11,456 bases of DNA from Anaerolineae bacterium (GCA_021107605.1 JAIOSN010000149.1:1-11456); one strand, 5' to 3'. Positions 1 through 6,650 are shown, numbered from the stretch's first letter. Notes: generated by a model not told the origin, from the letters alone. Translations and numbers: made by a program.

Positions 1-105
1 CACCGCCCGATCCAGCCGAAATTCTTCGGGCGAGTAGCGTTCAATGCGTCGTTTCTCGTAATCGACCAAGCCGTAGAGTTAGCGTAAAGCGTCATGATAT
101 GTCAT
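1..105 (-). pseudogene. folC: folC-like 5' end with in-frame stop (partial, runs off left edge)
   Basis: On the minus strand an ATG at 105-103 follows a good ribosome binding site (GAGGA, 8 bases upstream). The frame reads MTYHDALR, then TAA at 81-79, then LYGLVDYEKRR and a stretch containing RYSPEEFRLDR up to the window edge. This resembles the N-terminus of folylpolyglutamate/dihydrofolate synthases (FolC), which add glutamate to folates in the cytoplasm; a family start of the form ALxYLYxLVDYE would put Tyr exactly where the stop lies, so a single TAC/TAT to TAA change explains it. Only 35 codons are visible. It may be a young pseudogene, a sequencing error, or a gene restarted from TTG at 69-67, which has no visible ribosome binding site. 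The FolC identity rests on this short N-terminus and is an inference from remembered family sequence. Confidence 0.6.
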
Positions 106-119
106 TTTAGTTGTCCTCA

Positions 120-300
120 GTTGCGATTGGGTTAGTGTTACGAGAATTTCGTCCTGGTTTACTGCGCTCCGTGACACGACTGAAGTCGCTCTCCGAGGCG
201 CAGTGTGCTAGCTGTTGTCCACGTAGGTGGACAGCCGGCTTTAGCCTCCGGCAGCCTACTTCAGTAGGCGTACTGCGAAAGCCTAAAGACACTAACCGGT
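120..300. repeat. Hairpin cluster (REP-like/MITE-like) between folC and tsaD
   Basis: Four consecutive hairpins are packed into about 110 bases. The first has 7-bp arms at 161-167 and 198-204 (ACTGCGC/GCGCAGT) enclosing a small hairpin at 177-188 (CGAC-TGAA-GTCG). The second is a perfect 7-bp stem at 216-233 with a GTAG loop. The third has GCCGG at 234-238 and CCGGC at 248-252. The fourth is GCCTAC-TTCA-GTAGGC at 254-269. The whole is bracketed by a perfect 9-bp inverted repeat, GGTTAGTGT at 130-138 and its complement at 289-297. It ends about 10 bases from the tsaD stop, so it may also stabilise or terminate the tsaD message. No protein gene is supported here. Confidence 0.7.
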
Positions 301-307
301 TGGCTAA

Positions 308-1327
308 CTACGCCAAACTCAGTCCTGGCTCGATATCCAGATCCCAGTCTGCTCGGACGCCGGCTTGATAGCGCCACGTGCCGGCTGCCGCGATCATCGC
401 GCCGTTATCCGTGCAGAGAACCGGCGGCAGTGCGTACACGGGTGCGGTGGTGCGCGCTCGCACGGCTCTGCGTAGAGCCGTATTGGCAGAGACCCCTCCC
501 GAAAGGAGGATGGCGCTGGTCTCATACTCCTGTGCGGCCCGCACGGCTTTTTCGGCCAGATCTTCATCTACGGAGGCTTGGAAAGAGGCGGCCATATTTG
601 CGGTTTGGTGGGGTGAGCGCGGCTCGATCTGCCGTTTCAGGGCGCGCAGCACGGCGGTTTTCAGGCCGCTGAAGCTGAAGTCGTAGGTGCCGGGCAGCCA
701 GGCGCGGGGCAAATTGAAGGCGCGCGGATTGCCTTGTCGCGCGCTTTCCTCGATGGCCGGGCCGCCGGGATAACCCAACTCCAACATGCGGGCTACCTTA
801 TCAAACGCCTCTCCGGCGGCATCGTCTAACGTACCACCGAGATATTCGTAATCTCCGTGATCGCGCATGAGGATCAACTCGGTATGTCCTCCGGAGACGA
901 TCAGGGCCAGCAGGGGGAATTCCAGCCGGCCACCAGCGGCCTCGGCGACGCCGGTTTGGAGCCAGTGAGCGTAGAGGTGTCCTTCCAGATGGTTGACGGG
1001 GATCAAGGGGAGGCCGCAGCTCAACGCTGCTCCTTTGGCGAAGTTCAAGCCGGTCAGGAGTGAACCGGGCAGGCCAGGGCCGTAGGTGACGGCTATGGCC
1101 GTCAAATCTTGCCAATCCAGGTGGGCCTGCCGCAGTGCTTGCGTTGCCACCGGCACGATGGCTTTGATATGGGCGCGCGAGGCCATCTCGGGATAAACGC
1201 CTCCGTACTGCGCGTGGATCTCGAATTGGGAGGCGATTACATTGGAGAGAATGTGAGTGCCGTCTTCTACCACCGCGATGGCCGTCTCGTCACATGAAGT
1301 CTCAATACCTAATATGCGTATCGTCAT
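308..1327 (-). CDS. tsaD: tRNA N6-adenosine threonylcarbamoyltransferase TsaD
   Basis: TsaD (339 aa) transfers the threonylcarbamoyl group from threonylcarbamoyl-AMP to A37 of tRNAs that read ANN codons, making t6A; in bacteria it works in the cytoplasm with TsaB and TsaE. The ASKHA fold is clear: the N-terminal ILGIETSCDET phosphate motif (residues 5-15), the metal-binding HLEGH (His113 and His117), VSGGHTEL (144-151), the GGTLDDAAGEAFDKVARMLE block starting at 164, FSFSGLKTA (217-225), and a C-terminal LSGGVSAN followed by CTDNGAMIA with the metal-ligand Asp. The length is normal. The ATG start has only a distant GGGAG upstream, but no earlier start fits the family. It lies 18 bp behind the M24 peptidase stop and is probably cotranscribed with it. 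The stop falls just beside the hairpin cluster. Neither TsaB nor TsaE is in the window. Confidence 0.96.
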   Translation of the reverse strand: MTIRILGIETSCDETAIAVVEDGTHILSNVIASQFEIHAQYGGVYPEMASRAHIKAIVPVATQALRQAHLDWQDLTAIAVTYGPGLPGSLLTGLNFAKGAALSCGLPLIPVNHLEGHLYAHWLQTGVAEAAGGRLEFPLLALIVSGGHTELILMRDHGDYEYLGGTLDDAAGEAFDKVARMLELGYPGGPAIEESARQGNPRAFNLPRAWLPGTYDFSFSGLKTAVLRALKRQIEPRSPHQTANMAASFQASVDEDLAEKAVRAAQEYETSAILLSGGVSANTALRRAVRARTTAPVYALPPVLCTDNGAMIAAAGTWRYQAGVRADWDLDIEPGLSLA

Positions 1328-1345
1328 TGGTTGGCTGCTACTCCC

Positions 1346-2578
1346 TTAACTCATGGGGATGACTAGATCATAAGGATAATCGGTCAGTTTGTGGACTTTG
1401 CTGGCGGCATCAATCCAATAAACATCCTCTATCCGGCAGCCCATGCCGCGATTGGGATAATAAAGTCCCGGCTCAATGGTGAAAACATGTCCCGGTTGAA
1501 GGCGGGTAGTATTGGTGGCCGTGCTGCTGAAGCTGGGGACCTCGTGTAGATTCAACCCCACGCCATGGCCGAGACTGTGAACATAGCCCTCGGTGGTCTG
1601 GTTATTTTCGGCGATGGTAGGATGGCCGCGCTTCTGGTAGAAAGCGCAGGTCATATCTTGATAGTGGCGGGTCTCCTCTCCCACAGCGAGTTGAGGGGTG
1701 ATTTCTGCTAAGCAATCTAGCGTATCTTGATAGATTTGCGCTAGAGCTTCCGGGGCATATCCCAGCGAGAAGGTGCGGGTCATATCGAAGAAGTAGCCGC
1801 CGCCGGGTTCACGGTGGAAGATGTCGAAGACGATGCTCTCTCCGAGGCGGAGCGGTTGATCTAAGGCGCCTTTGCTATGCGGGATGCCGGCGGCGCGACC
1901 AGTGGAGAAGATGAATCCTTCGGGGTCTTCCAAGCCCTGGCGGGCGATCAGGCGGCGGATCTGCGCGTGCATATCGCCGACGGTCAAGACGCGGCCATCT
2001 GCTTGTTGGAGGGTCTCATCTGCGGCGACGGCGTGATTTTGCAGGAAGGCGACGGTCTCGCGGACGACAGCCGTGGTGCGGCGCCCGACCTCGCGGATGC
2101 GCTGGGCTTCTTCCTCCGACTTGGTGGCTCTGGCAGATTGGAAGAGATCGTGCTCGAATTCCCCCACCACTTCAATCTCTGGGAGCGCCTTATCCAGCGC
2201 GGAGAGGAAGGTATAGGCAGCTCCTTGATCTCGCAGGCCATAAAAGCCCACGCGCCCGGTGATCTGCTGCTCTGCCAAGATGCGTTGGAGGTAGGCGATG
2301 CTGGCGGCTAACCGATCCCCGCCGTGTTCCTGCAGCAGTCCCCGATAATCGTAGCGGCTGCTGACTATCACGGGTAGCCCGCTTCTCTGGGCCTCCTCGC
2401 GTTCCATGGGGTTGGCGATCAGTACTGCTGTTTCGCCTTGCCGCTTGATGACGTGCGCTGCCATCAGGCCGGCCCCCTGGGTGAGATAGTAAAGCGGGGG
2501 GTTGTTGTGGACTGGGCCGCTGACCACGATAGCATCCAGCCGGCGAACTTGCATTAAACGATCCAAATCTTCTTTCAT
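1346..2578 (-). CDS. M24-family Xaa-Pro aminopeptidase/prolidase
   Basis: This 410-aa cytoplasmic metallopeptidase belongs to the M24 'pita-bread' family, which removes N-terminal residues before proline (aminopeptidase P) or cleaves Xaa-Pro dipeptides (prolidase). An N-terminal creatinase-like domain covers roughly residues 5-150 and the catalytic domain roughly 155-400. All five expected dimetal ligands can be placed: Asp252 (VFDIF), Asp265 (FFDMTRT), His338 (in HSLGHGVG), Glu369 (FTIEPGLYY) and Glu384 (CRIEDVYWI). His345 in LNLHE matches the auxiliary catalytic His. Start ATG at 2578 has GAGGTGA about 5 bases upstream. It is the first gene of a unit with tsaD, with its own promoter at 2629-2657. 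Sequence alone does not settle peptidase P versus prolidase, so no symbol is given. Confidence 0.93.
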   Translation of the reverse strand: MKEDLDRLMQVRRLDAIVVSGPVHNNPPLYYLTQGAGLMAAHVIKRQGETAVLIANPMEREEAQRSGLPVIVSSRYDYRGLLQEHGGDRLAASIAYLQRILAEQQITGRVGFYGLRDQGAAYTFLSALDKALPEIEVVGEFEHDLFQSARATKSEEEAQRIREVGRRTTAVVRETVAFLQNHAVAADETLQQADGRVLTVGDMHAQIRRLIARQGLEDPEGFIFSTGRAAGIPHSKGALDQPLRLGESIVFDIFHREPGGGYFFDMTRTFSLGYAPEALAQIYQDTLDCLAEITPQLAVGEETRHYQDMTCAFYQKRGHPTIAENNQTTEGYVHSLGHGVGLNLHEVPSFSSTATNTTRLQPGHVFTIEPGLYYPNRGMGCRIEDVYWIDAASKVHKLTDYPYDLVIPMS

Positions 2579-2628
2579 TATGTCACCTCATTCTAAAAGG
2601 ACGAGCTTGATTTTTATCAGTAAGAGAA

Positions 2629-2657
2629 ATTGTCTCATGGTTAGCTAGAATTGTCAA
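2629..2657 (-). promoter_or_regulatory. Sigma-70-type promoter of the M24 peptidase-tsaD unit
   Basis: On the minus strand TTGACA (2657-2652) is followed after exactly 17 bases by GACAAT (2634-2629), which is itself preceded by TGA, giving a TGn extended -10. This leaves a leader of about 45 bases before the peptidase ATG at 2578. It is the only promoter in the window with a perfect -35 box at ideal spacing. Confidence 0.7.
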
Positions 2658-2695
2658 TTTACGAGTAGCTTGCGGCGAGAGCCTCCTTTGATGAG

Positions 2696-4348
2696 TTATT
2701 TACGGATGATGGAAATCATAACCCAGGCCCCGAGTGCCAGGGTTACTGCAAAGAGGAGGATGAATATGGCTTGGAACCAGACGCCGGTTTCCCCTAGCGT
2801 GGAGATGACGAAGGCGAGACCTATTGTCATGCCGGCAATGATAAGGCTGAGGGATAAGCGGGTAACCAGGGTGTCCAACACCGAGAGGTTTTGGTTAGTC
2901 AGGGCGAGAGGGATCGGTTCATTTTTCTCGAGGCGGCTCAATAAAAGCAGCACGGCTCGGGGAACTTCATCCAGTATATCGCCCCAGATTAGCGTTTGGT
3001 GCAGTAGTTTTTCCACTTGGTGGCGGTTGGGGAGCATGGTTTGCCGGATCAATTTCCCTACGTAGGGTTTAGAGAAGGCGAAGATGTCGAAATCTGGCTC
3101 TAACTGTCGTCCGACCCCCTCCATCATGGCTAAACTTTTTCCTAGTAGCCAGAGATTACCAGGTAGACGTAAGTGGTGTTCGAAGACCAGGTGCTGAATC
3201 GTTTCTAAAGCATCGGCTACGCTAATTTCTTGGAGGGGAAGGCCCTTGTAATTATGAAGCGCTCTGGTGACATCGCGAACCAGCGCGTGACGCTTTACGT
3301 CTGGTGGGGCCGCACCAATATGCACTAGCTCGTCTACTATTCCGTTGGCATCCATGCGTACCGCAGTAGTGTAAATGCGGATCAGGTCGGTGCGATCTCG
3401 CTGGCTTAGGTGTCCCACCATGCCAAAGTCCATGACTCCTAATGAACCATCCGCTAGCACAATGAGATTGCCGGGGTGTGGGTCGGCGTGGAAGAAACCA
3501 TCTTCCAAGACCTCTTTGATAATGAAGTGGGCAGAGTGGTTGGCGATCTGGGTACAATCGTGACCAGTGGCCTTGAGTGTTGGGATGTCGTTGACTTTGA
3601 TACCACGGAGGCGTTCCATGACCAATACTCGTTGCGTTGTATATTCCCAGTAAATGTGAGGAATATAAATGCCTGCTTGAGCGCGGAAATTTTCTCGGAA
3701 GAGGTCGGCATTGCGGCCTTCCCGCAAGTAATTCAACTCGGCGAGCAGCGTGACTGCGAAGTCTGCGGCGATCTCCTCTACGGAATACGTTTTACCTAGA
3801 GTGGTGTATTGTTGAGTGTAGTGCGCCACATCTTGCAAAATATCTAAATCGGTGTCTATGGCGGCGCGGATGTGGGGACGTTGAATTTTTATGACGATTT
3901 CCTTGCCATTGGTGAGTGTGGCAGCGTGGACTTGACCCAGTGAAGCGGACGCTAGAGGTGTCTGTTCAATGGAGGTGAAGATTTGTTCCAGAGGGATGGG
4001 GAGTTCGGAGCGCAACACCGCGTGGATTGCTTCCCACGGCACGGGAGGGACGGCGTCTTGGAGGCGCGCTAGTTCAGTGATGTAAGTGGGGGGTAGTATG
4101 TCGGGGCGTGTGCTGAGTACCTGGCCTAACTTGACGAAGGTGGGTCCCAATTCTTCCAATGATTGTCTAAAATGGACCGGTAGTGTTTGCGGAGCGGTAG
4201 TCGGGAAGGGACGTAGACGCTGTAACCACTTGCGGTTGATGGGCAACAGGTTCATCATCGAACCAAACCCATGCTGCACGAGAACTCGCAGTATCTCTTG
4301 GTAGCGTGGAATTTGACTAAAGTGGCGGGCGACTGGTATCTCAAACAT
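2696..4348 (-). CDS. ABC1/AarF/UbiB-family atypical kinase, membrane-anchored
   Basis: This 550-aa protein belongs to the UbiB/ABC1/ADCK family of atypical protein-kinase-like ATPases. Members support ubiquinone or other isoprenoid-lipid metabolism, and their ATPase activity is thought to move or present lipid intermediates. The N-terminal KxGQ motif is at residues 73-76 (VKLGQVLSTRPDILP). The nucleotide-loop region ASASLGQVHAA starts at 133, the kinase Lys is in VIKIQRP (Lys154), the catalytic loop is HADPHPGN (287-294) and the metal-binding DFG is at 307-309. Two hydrophobic helices at about 498-518 and 524-547 anchor the C-terminus. The start at 4348 lacks an obvious ribosome binding site and follows a structured 5' region (4388-4445). 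It is the last gene of a unit with the phasin-like gene and two small genes. No quinone-synthesis gene is in view, so the lipid substrate is unknown. Confidence 0.92.
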   Translation of the reverse strand: MFEIPVARHFSQIPRYQEILRVLVQHGFGSMMNLLPINRKWLQRLRPFPTTAPQTLPVHFRQSLEELGPTFVKLGQVLSTRPDILPPTYITELARLQDAVPPVPWEAIHAVLRSELPIPLEQIFTSIEQTPLASASLGQVHAATLTNGKEIVIKIQRPHIRAAIDTDLDILQDVAHYTQQYTTLGKTYSVEEIAADFAVTLLAELNYLREGRNADLFRENFRAQAGIYIPHIYWEYTTQRVLVMERLRGIKVNDIPTLKATGHDCTQIANHSAHFIIKEVLEDGFFHADPHPGNLIVLADGSLGVMDFGMVGHLSQRDRTDLIRIYTTAVRMDANGIVDELVHIGAAPPDVKRHALVRDVTRALHNYKGLPLQEISVADALETIQHLVFEHHLRLPGNLWLLGKSLAMMEGVGRQLEPDFDIFAFSKPYVGKLIRQTMLPNRHQVEKLLHQTLIWGDILDEVPRAVLLLLSRLEKNEPIPLALTNQNLSVLDTLVTRLSLSLIIAGMTIGLAFVISTLGETGVWFQAIFILLFAVTLALGAWVMISIIRK

Positions 4349-4387
4349 TGGCAGCGCTCGGCAAGTGAGGTTGCAAAACGATAATTA

Positions 4388-4445
4388 AGTCCCTGCGCTT
4401 TGCTCGTTCACGAGGTTTGGTATCTAGCCGCGGAGTGCAGGGACT
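4388..4445 (-). other. Structured leader upstream of the UbiB-family gene
   Basis: A 12-base inverted repeat (4388-4399 and 4434-4445, 11 of 12 matching, core AGTCCCTGC/GCAGGGACT) encloses a 34-base loop that holds its own 4-bp hairpin (CTCG at 4403-4406, CGAG at 4411-4414). It lies in the 108-bp gap between the 41-aa gene and the UbiB-family gene. There is no U-run in either direction, so it does not look like a simple intrinsic terminator. It could be an mRNA processing or stability element, a translation-control hairpin, or a dispersed repeat. Confidence 0.5.
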
Positions 4446-4456
4446 CTGGAGGTCGT

Positions 4457-4582
4457 TTATCCCGGCCAGTGGATCCCTATGTAGAGTAATAGGGTGAGCA
4501 GGGAGAAGAAAATTGCGCTACGCCAAGCCAGACTGCTCAGTGAAAATGATTCACCTAGAGAACTGTTATCTTCAGAAGCCAT
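4457..4582 (-). CDS. Small single-span membrane protein, 41 aa, unrecognised
   Basis: I do not recognise this protein. It reads MASEDNSSLGESF at the N-terminus, then one strongly hydrophobic segment at about residues 22-37 (SAIFFSLLTLLLYIGI), ending in HWPG and TAA. The polar, acidic N-terminus followed by one helix suggests a small integral membrane protein. The ATG at 4582 has AAGGA 8 bases upstream. An in-frame ATG at 4603 shares its A with the stop of the preceding gene (TAATG) and would give 48 residues with translational coupling, so the start is uncertain. It lies 20 bp after the 92-aa gene and 108 bp before the UbiB-family gene, on the same strand. Its short length leaves some chance that it is not coding; the ribosome binding site, spacing and clean membrane segment argue for it. 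Confidence 0.6.
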   Translation of the reverse strand: MASEDNSSLGESFSLSSLAWRSAIFFSLLTLLLYIGIHWPG

Positions 4583-4602
4583 GGGATTTTTCCTTGTAAG
4601 CA

Positions 4603-4881
4603 TTAGGCGAATAGAGATAGAAAATCTATCTTGTCCAGAGGAAATTCTTTTAGCAGAGTGGGGAGTAAAGCTTTCAGCAATTCTTCCCGTTCCGACGGAC
4701 TTACTCCGGCCAAAAAATCCTCAAGATGGTTTTGGAGCACTATTTTCAGAAAACCTAGCCGTTCTCTGGGGGTTAAGCGTTCTAGCAGCAGCGGTAGTAA
4801 CGAGTTCAGAGTTTGGGAGAGCTCCTCAAGGTCGGCGTTGCGGAGATATTGAGCTGCCAGTTTAAGCTTTGGATTGCTCAA
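4603..4881 (-). CDS. Small leucine-rich all-helical protein, 92 aa, unrecognised
   Basis: I recognise no family. It appears fully alpha-helical, soluble and leucine-rich, with charged residues spaced between leucines. It seems to hold an internal duplication: LNSLLPLLL (25-33) followed by a TPRER-type turn and GFL (44-46) resembles LKALLPTLL (69-77) followed by a turn and DFL (86-88). Start codon is TTG (4881-4879), sharing bases with the TGA stop of the phasin-like gene (TTGA), so translation is probably coupled. The 41-aa membrane gene follows after 20 bp. It is likely a partner of the phasin-like coiled-coil protein and/or the UbiB-family kinase; that is inferred from position only. Confidence 0.8.
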   Translation of the reverse strand: MSNPKLKLAAQYLRNADLEELSQTLNSLLPLLLERLTPRERLGFLKIVLQNHLEDFLAGVSPSEREELLKALLPTLLKEFPLDKIDFLSLFA

Positions 4882-5210
4882 GAGACATCCTCGCTCTTCT
4901 GGGACATGGACAGAGCTGCTAGCTGTGCTTGGAGATCGGCGATTTCGGCTTGTAACTTAGTCATATCTCTCTTGGTCGCTAGACGTATTCCTTGTAGAGC
5001 ACTCTTCACTTCGTCTTTCACCAATTTGGAGATGGCTTGGCGTTCTTCTGCTCCGCGTGTGACCAGCTCATCGGCGAGCTCGTTGACTTCTCCCCGCGTT
5101 ACTTTGCCTTGCTCGGCTAAATCTTCAGCTAGTTGTTTGGCTTTATCGTGCGTGATGGAAAGTAGTCCTGCTCCAATCAAAAAGGGACGCTCTAACTTTT
5201 CTTTCAACAT
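4878..5210 (-). CDS. Phasin-like (PHA granule-associated-type) coiled-coil protein
   Basis: This 110-aa protein has the layout of the small phasin/PhaF-PhaI-like family. A short hydrophobic N-terminal patch (PFLIGAGLLSIT, residues 9-20) precedes a long amphipathic helix rich in Lys, Glu and Ala, containing GKVTRGEVNELADELVTRG (35-53), and a leucine-zipper-like coiled coil at about 83-100 (LQAEIADLQAQLAAL). Classical phasins coat polyhydroxyalkanoate granules, but small relatives occur in bacteria without PHA synthase, and none is seen here. The granule role is therefore not established; a lipid- or membrane-associated scaffold fits the UbiB-family neighbour. Start ATG at 5210 has a strong AGGAGGT site about 5 bases upstream. 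It is the first gene of a four-gene unit with its own promoter at 5256-5264. Confidence 0.8.
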   Translation of the reverse strand: MLKEKLERPFLIGAGLLSITHDKAKQLAEDLAEQGKVTRGEVNELADELVTRGAEERQAISKLVKDEVKSALQGIRLATKRDMTKLQAEIADLQAQLAALSMSQKSEDVS

Positions 5211-5255
5211 TTGAGACCTCCTAGATAGGTTGACTATTTGATCACTTAGTGTTCC

Positions 5256-5264
5256 ATTATAGCA
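5256..5264 (-). promoter_or_regulatory. Extended -10 promoter of the phasin-like/UbiB unit
   Basis: The minus strand reads TGC followed by a perfect TATAAT (5264-5256), with no recognisable -35 box. The predicted start lies near 5249, giving a leader of about 39 bases to the ATG at 5210. The leader holds a short inverted motif (CACTAAGTG, 5244-5252) that could be an operator, but this is weak. Confidence 0.65.
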
Positions 5265-5297
5265 CTTTTTGGTAAAAGGAGTTTTTGTTAGTTGTCC

Positions 5298-6032
5298 TTA
5301 AAAGCCGGTGATCCGGTACTTTAATAAGGTGAGGAGGACCGTGAAGCCATCTTGCCACGAAATCTTCTTGCCCTCCGCAAACTCGCGTCCGGCGTAGGAG
5401 ATGGGAACTTCGTAGATGCGGTAGCCACGCAGCAGTATCTGCACGGTAATCTCGGGGTCAAAGCCCCAACCAGGTGCGGTGAGTCGTAGCTGCTCGCCAA
5501 CTTCGCGGGAAAAAGTTTTGTAGCAGGTCTCCATATCCGTGAGAATGGTGTCGTAGAGGATATTGGTTACAAAGGTCAAGAAACGGTTGCCTAGCATGTG
5601 CCAGTAGAACATTGCTTTGCTGGGGCCGCCTCGGAAGCGGGAGCCGTAGACGACCTGGGCGGTATTTTCCAAGATGGGCTTGAGGAGTTTGGGATAGTCG
5701 CGGGGATCATATTCCAAGTCCGCATCTTGGATGAGCATGATCTCGCCGGAGGCATGTTGGAGTGCCGTGCGGACGGCGGCGCCTTTTCCCCGGTTTTCCG
5801 GATGAAAGATAATTTTCGTATCGGGGTCGTCGCGCAACGTGGCTAGATAATCGCGCGTGCCATCGGTGGAACCATCATCCACCACGATGATTTCGCGGTC
5901 AACGGTGAGCTGCTCTTCGTGGCTTTCCCCGTCCCAGATGGTAATTTGAAGCGGGGCAGTGCGCACTTTGATGATAATTTCAGCGATAGTCTCAATTTCA
6001 TTGTAGGCGGGAATAATGATCGAAAGTTTCAT
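5298..6032 (-). CDS. Family 2 glycosyltransferase (dolichyl-phosphate-mannose-synthase-like)
   Basis: This 244-aa GT2 (GT-A fold) enzyme resembles DPM1/polyprenyl-phosphate sugar transferases, which move a sugar from a nucleotide donor to a membrane lipid carrier at the inner face of the membrane. Visible motifs are LSIIIPAYNE (3-12), IVVDDGSTDGT (49-59), NRGKGAAVRTAL (80-91), the metal-binding QDADLEYDP (102-110), VYGSRFRGG (128-136) and GFDPEI (190-195), followed by the basic tail around ISYAGREFAEGKKISW (211-226). There are no C-terminal membrane helices, so it is the short soluble type. Between the first helix and the second strand there is an extra stretch at about residues 26-45 (includes TIWDGESHEEQL) that most relatives I recall lack. 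SD GAGG lies 5 bases before the ATG. It is 15 bp downstream of the pseudouridine synthase gene; donor and acceptor are unknown. Confidence 0.92.
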   Translation of the reverse strand: MKLSIIIPAYNEIETIAEIIIKVRTAPLQITIWDGESHEEQLTVDREIIVVDDGSTDGTRDYLATLRDDPDTKIIFHPENRGKGAAVRTALQHASGEIMLIQDADLEYDPRDYPKLLKPILENTAQVVYGSRFRGGPSKAMFYWHMLGNRFLTFVTNILYDTILTDMETCYKTFSREVGEQLRLTAPGWGFDPEITVQILLRGYRIYEVPISYAGREFAEGKKISWQDGFTVLLTLLKYRITGF

Positions 6033-6041
6033 GTAGCCTCA

Positions 6042-6076
6042 CTAATTTTAGACGTTAGACTTTGGATTTCTGACTT
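6042..6076. repeat. Degenerate 7-bp tandem repeat across a stop codon
   Basis: Five consecutive 7-base units on the plus strand (CTAATTT, TAGACGT, TAGACTT, TGGATTT, CTGACTT) run from the short gap before the glycosyltransferase into the last nine codons of the pseudouridine synthase. Its stop codon (6050-6048) lies within the repeat, and the units encode the tail KVRNPKSNV. Confidence 0.55.
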
Positions 6077-6644
6077 TTGTCGCTAACAACAATATCTGGC
6101 GTTCCGTGACTGTCAAGTCGCGCCATTGGCCGGGAGCCAGGTCGTGTGGTAGGGAGAGCGGCCCGATCGCGATGCGCACCAAGCGCACGGTGGGATGTCC
6201 GACGGCGGCCGTCATGCGCTTGATTTGCCGGTTCATCCCTTCGTAGAGCACCAGCCGCAGCCAGGTGGTTTTCTCCGGCGCCGGGAGGGGTTGGGGGAAT
6301 GGCGGCAGAGCGGGCGGAACGCGGAGCGCTTCAACAGCGGTGGGCAGCGTTGTCCCTAATTTGATTTTCACGCCACCGCGCAACCGTTTTAAGACCTTGC
6401 TGGTGGGGTTGCCTAACACCAGCGCCAGGTAGGTTTTGGAATGGTGGTAGCGGGGATGGGTAATCCGGTGAATTAACTGCCCGTCATCGGTGGCCAGTAC
6501 TAATCCCTCGCTATCTAGATCCAAGCGCCCGGCCGGGTTCAGCGTGTGCGGAATTCCCAACGAGGTTAGCGTGCGGCGGCCATGACGATCGCGTGTCGCG
6601 CAGAGCAACCCCCAGGGTTTGTAAGCGATAACATATCTGAACAT
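6048..6644 (-). CDS. RluE-type 23S rRNA pseudouridine synthase (RsuA family)
   Basis: The 198-aa protein has the RsuA/RluE catalytic core: an N-terminal YVIAYKPWGLLCATRD (4-19), the signature PAGRLDLDSEGLVLATDDG (37-55) with catalytic Asp42, HSKTYLALV (69-77) and the C-terminal LYEGMNRQIKRMTAAVGHPTVRLVR region (133-157). It isomerises a specific uridine of 23S rRNA to pseudouridine. Absence of an N-terminal S4 domain, and the length near 200, match RluE (U2457 in E. coli) rather than RsuA or RluB, but the target site is inferred. The start at 6644 was chosen because MFRYVIAYKP begins the family domain; an upstream in-frame start at 6725 would add an unrelated extension and place the promoter within the coding region. 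The extended -10 box leaves the predicted transcript start at the ATG itself. The C-terminal nine residues come from a 7-bp repeat. Confidence 0.92.
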   Translation of the reverse strand: MFRYVIAYKPWGLLCATRDRHGRRTLTSLGIPHTLNPAGRLDLDSEGLVLATDDGQLIHRITHPRYHHSKTYLALVLGNPTSKVLKRLRGGVKIKLGTTLPTAVEALRVPPALPPFPQPLPAPEKTTWLRLVLYEGMNRQIKRMTAAVGHPTVRLVRIAIGPLSLPHDLAPGQWRDLTVTERQILLLATKVRNPKSNV

Positions 6645-6650
6645 GCGTTG

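Noticed and set aside
1877..2311. 144-residue open frame on the plus strand inside the M24 peptidase
   Set aside because: Antisense to a gene with all metal ligands intact; low-complexity Gly/Asp-rich translation typical of a shadow frame.
4388..4445. T-box or intrinsic terminator ahead of the UbiB-family gene
   Set aside because: No T-box consensus sequence, no U-run after the stem, and the downstream gene is not an aminoacyl-tRNA or amino-acid gene.
5270..5302. Terminator after the glycosyltransferase
   Set aside because: Only a 5-bp AAGGA/TCCTT pairing with a long loop before TTTT; too weak to list as a feature.
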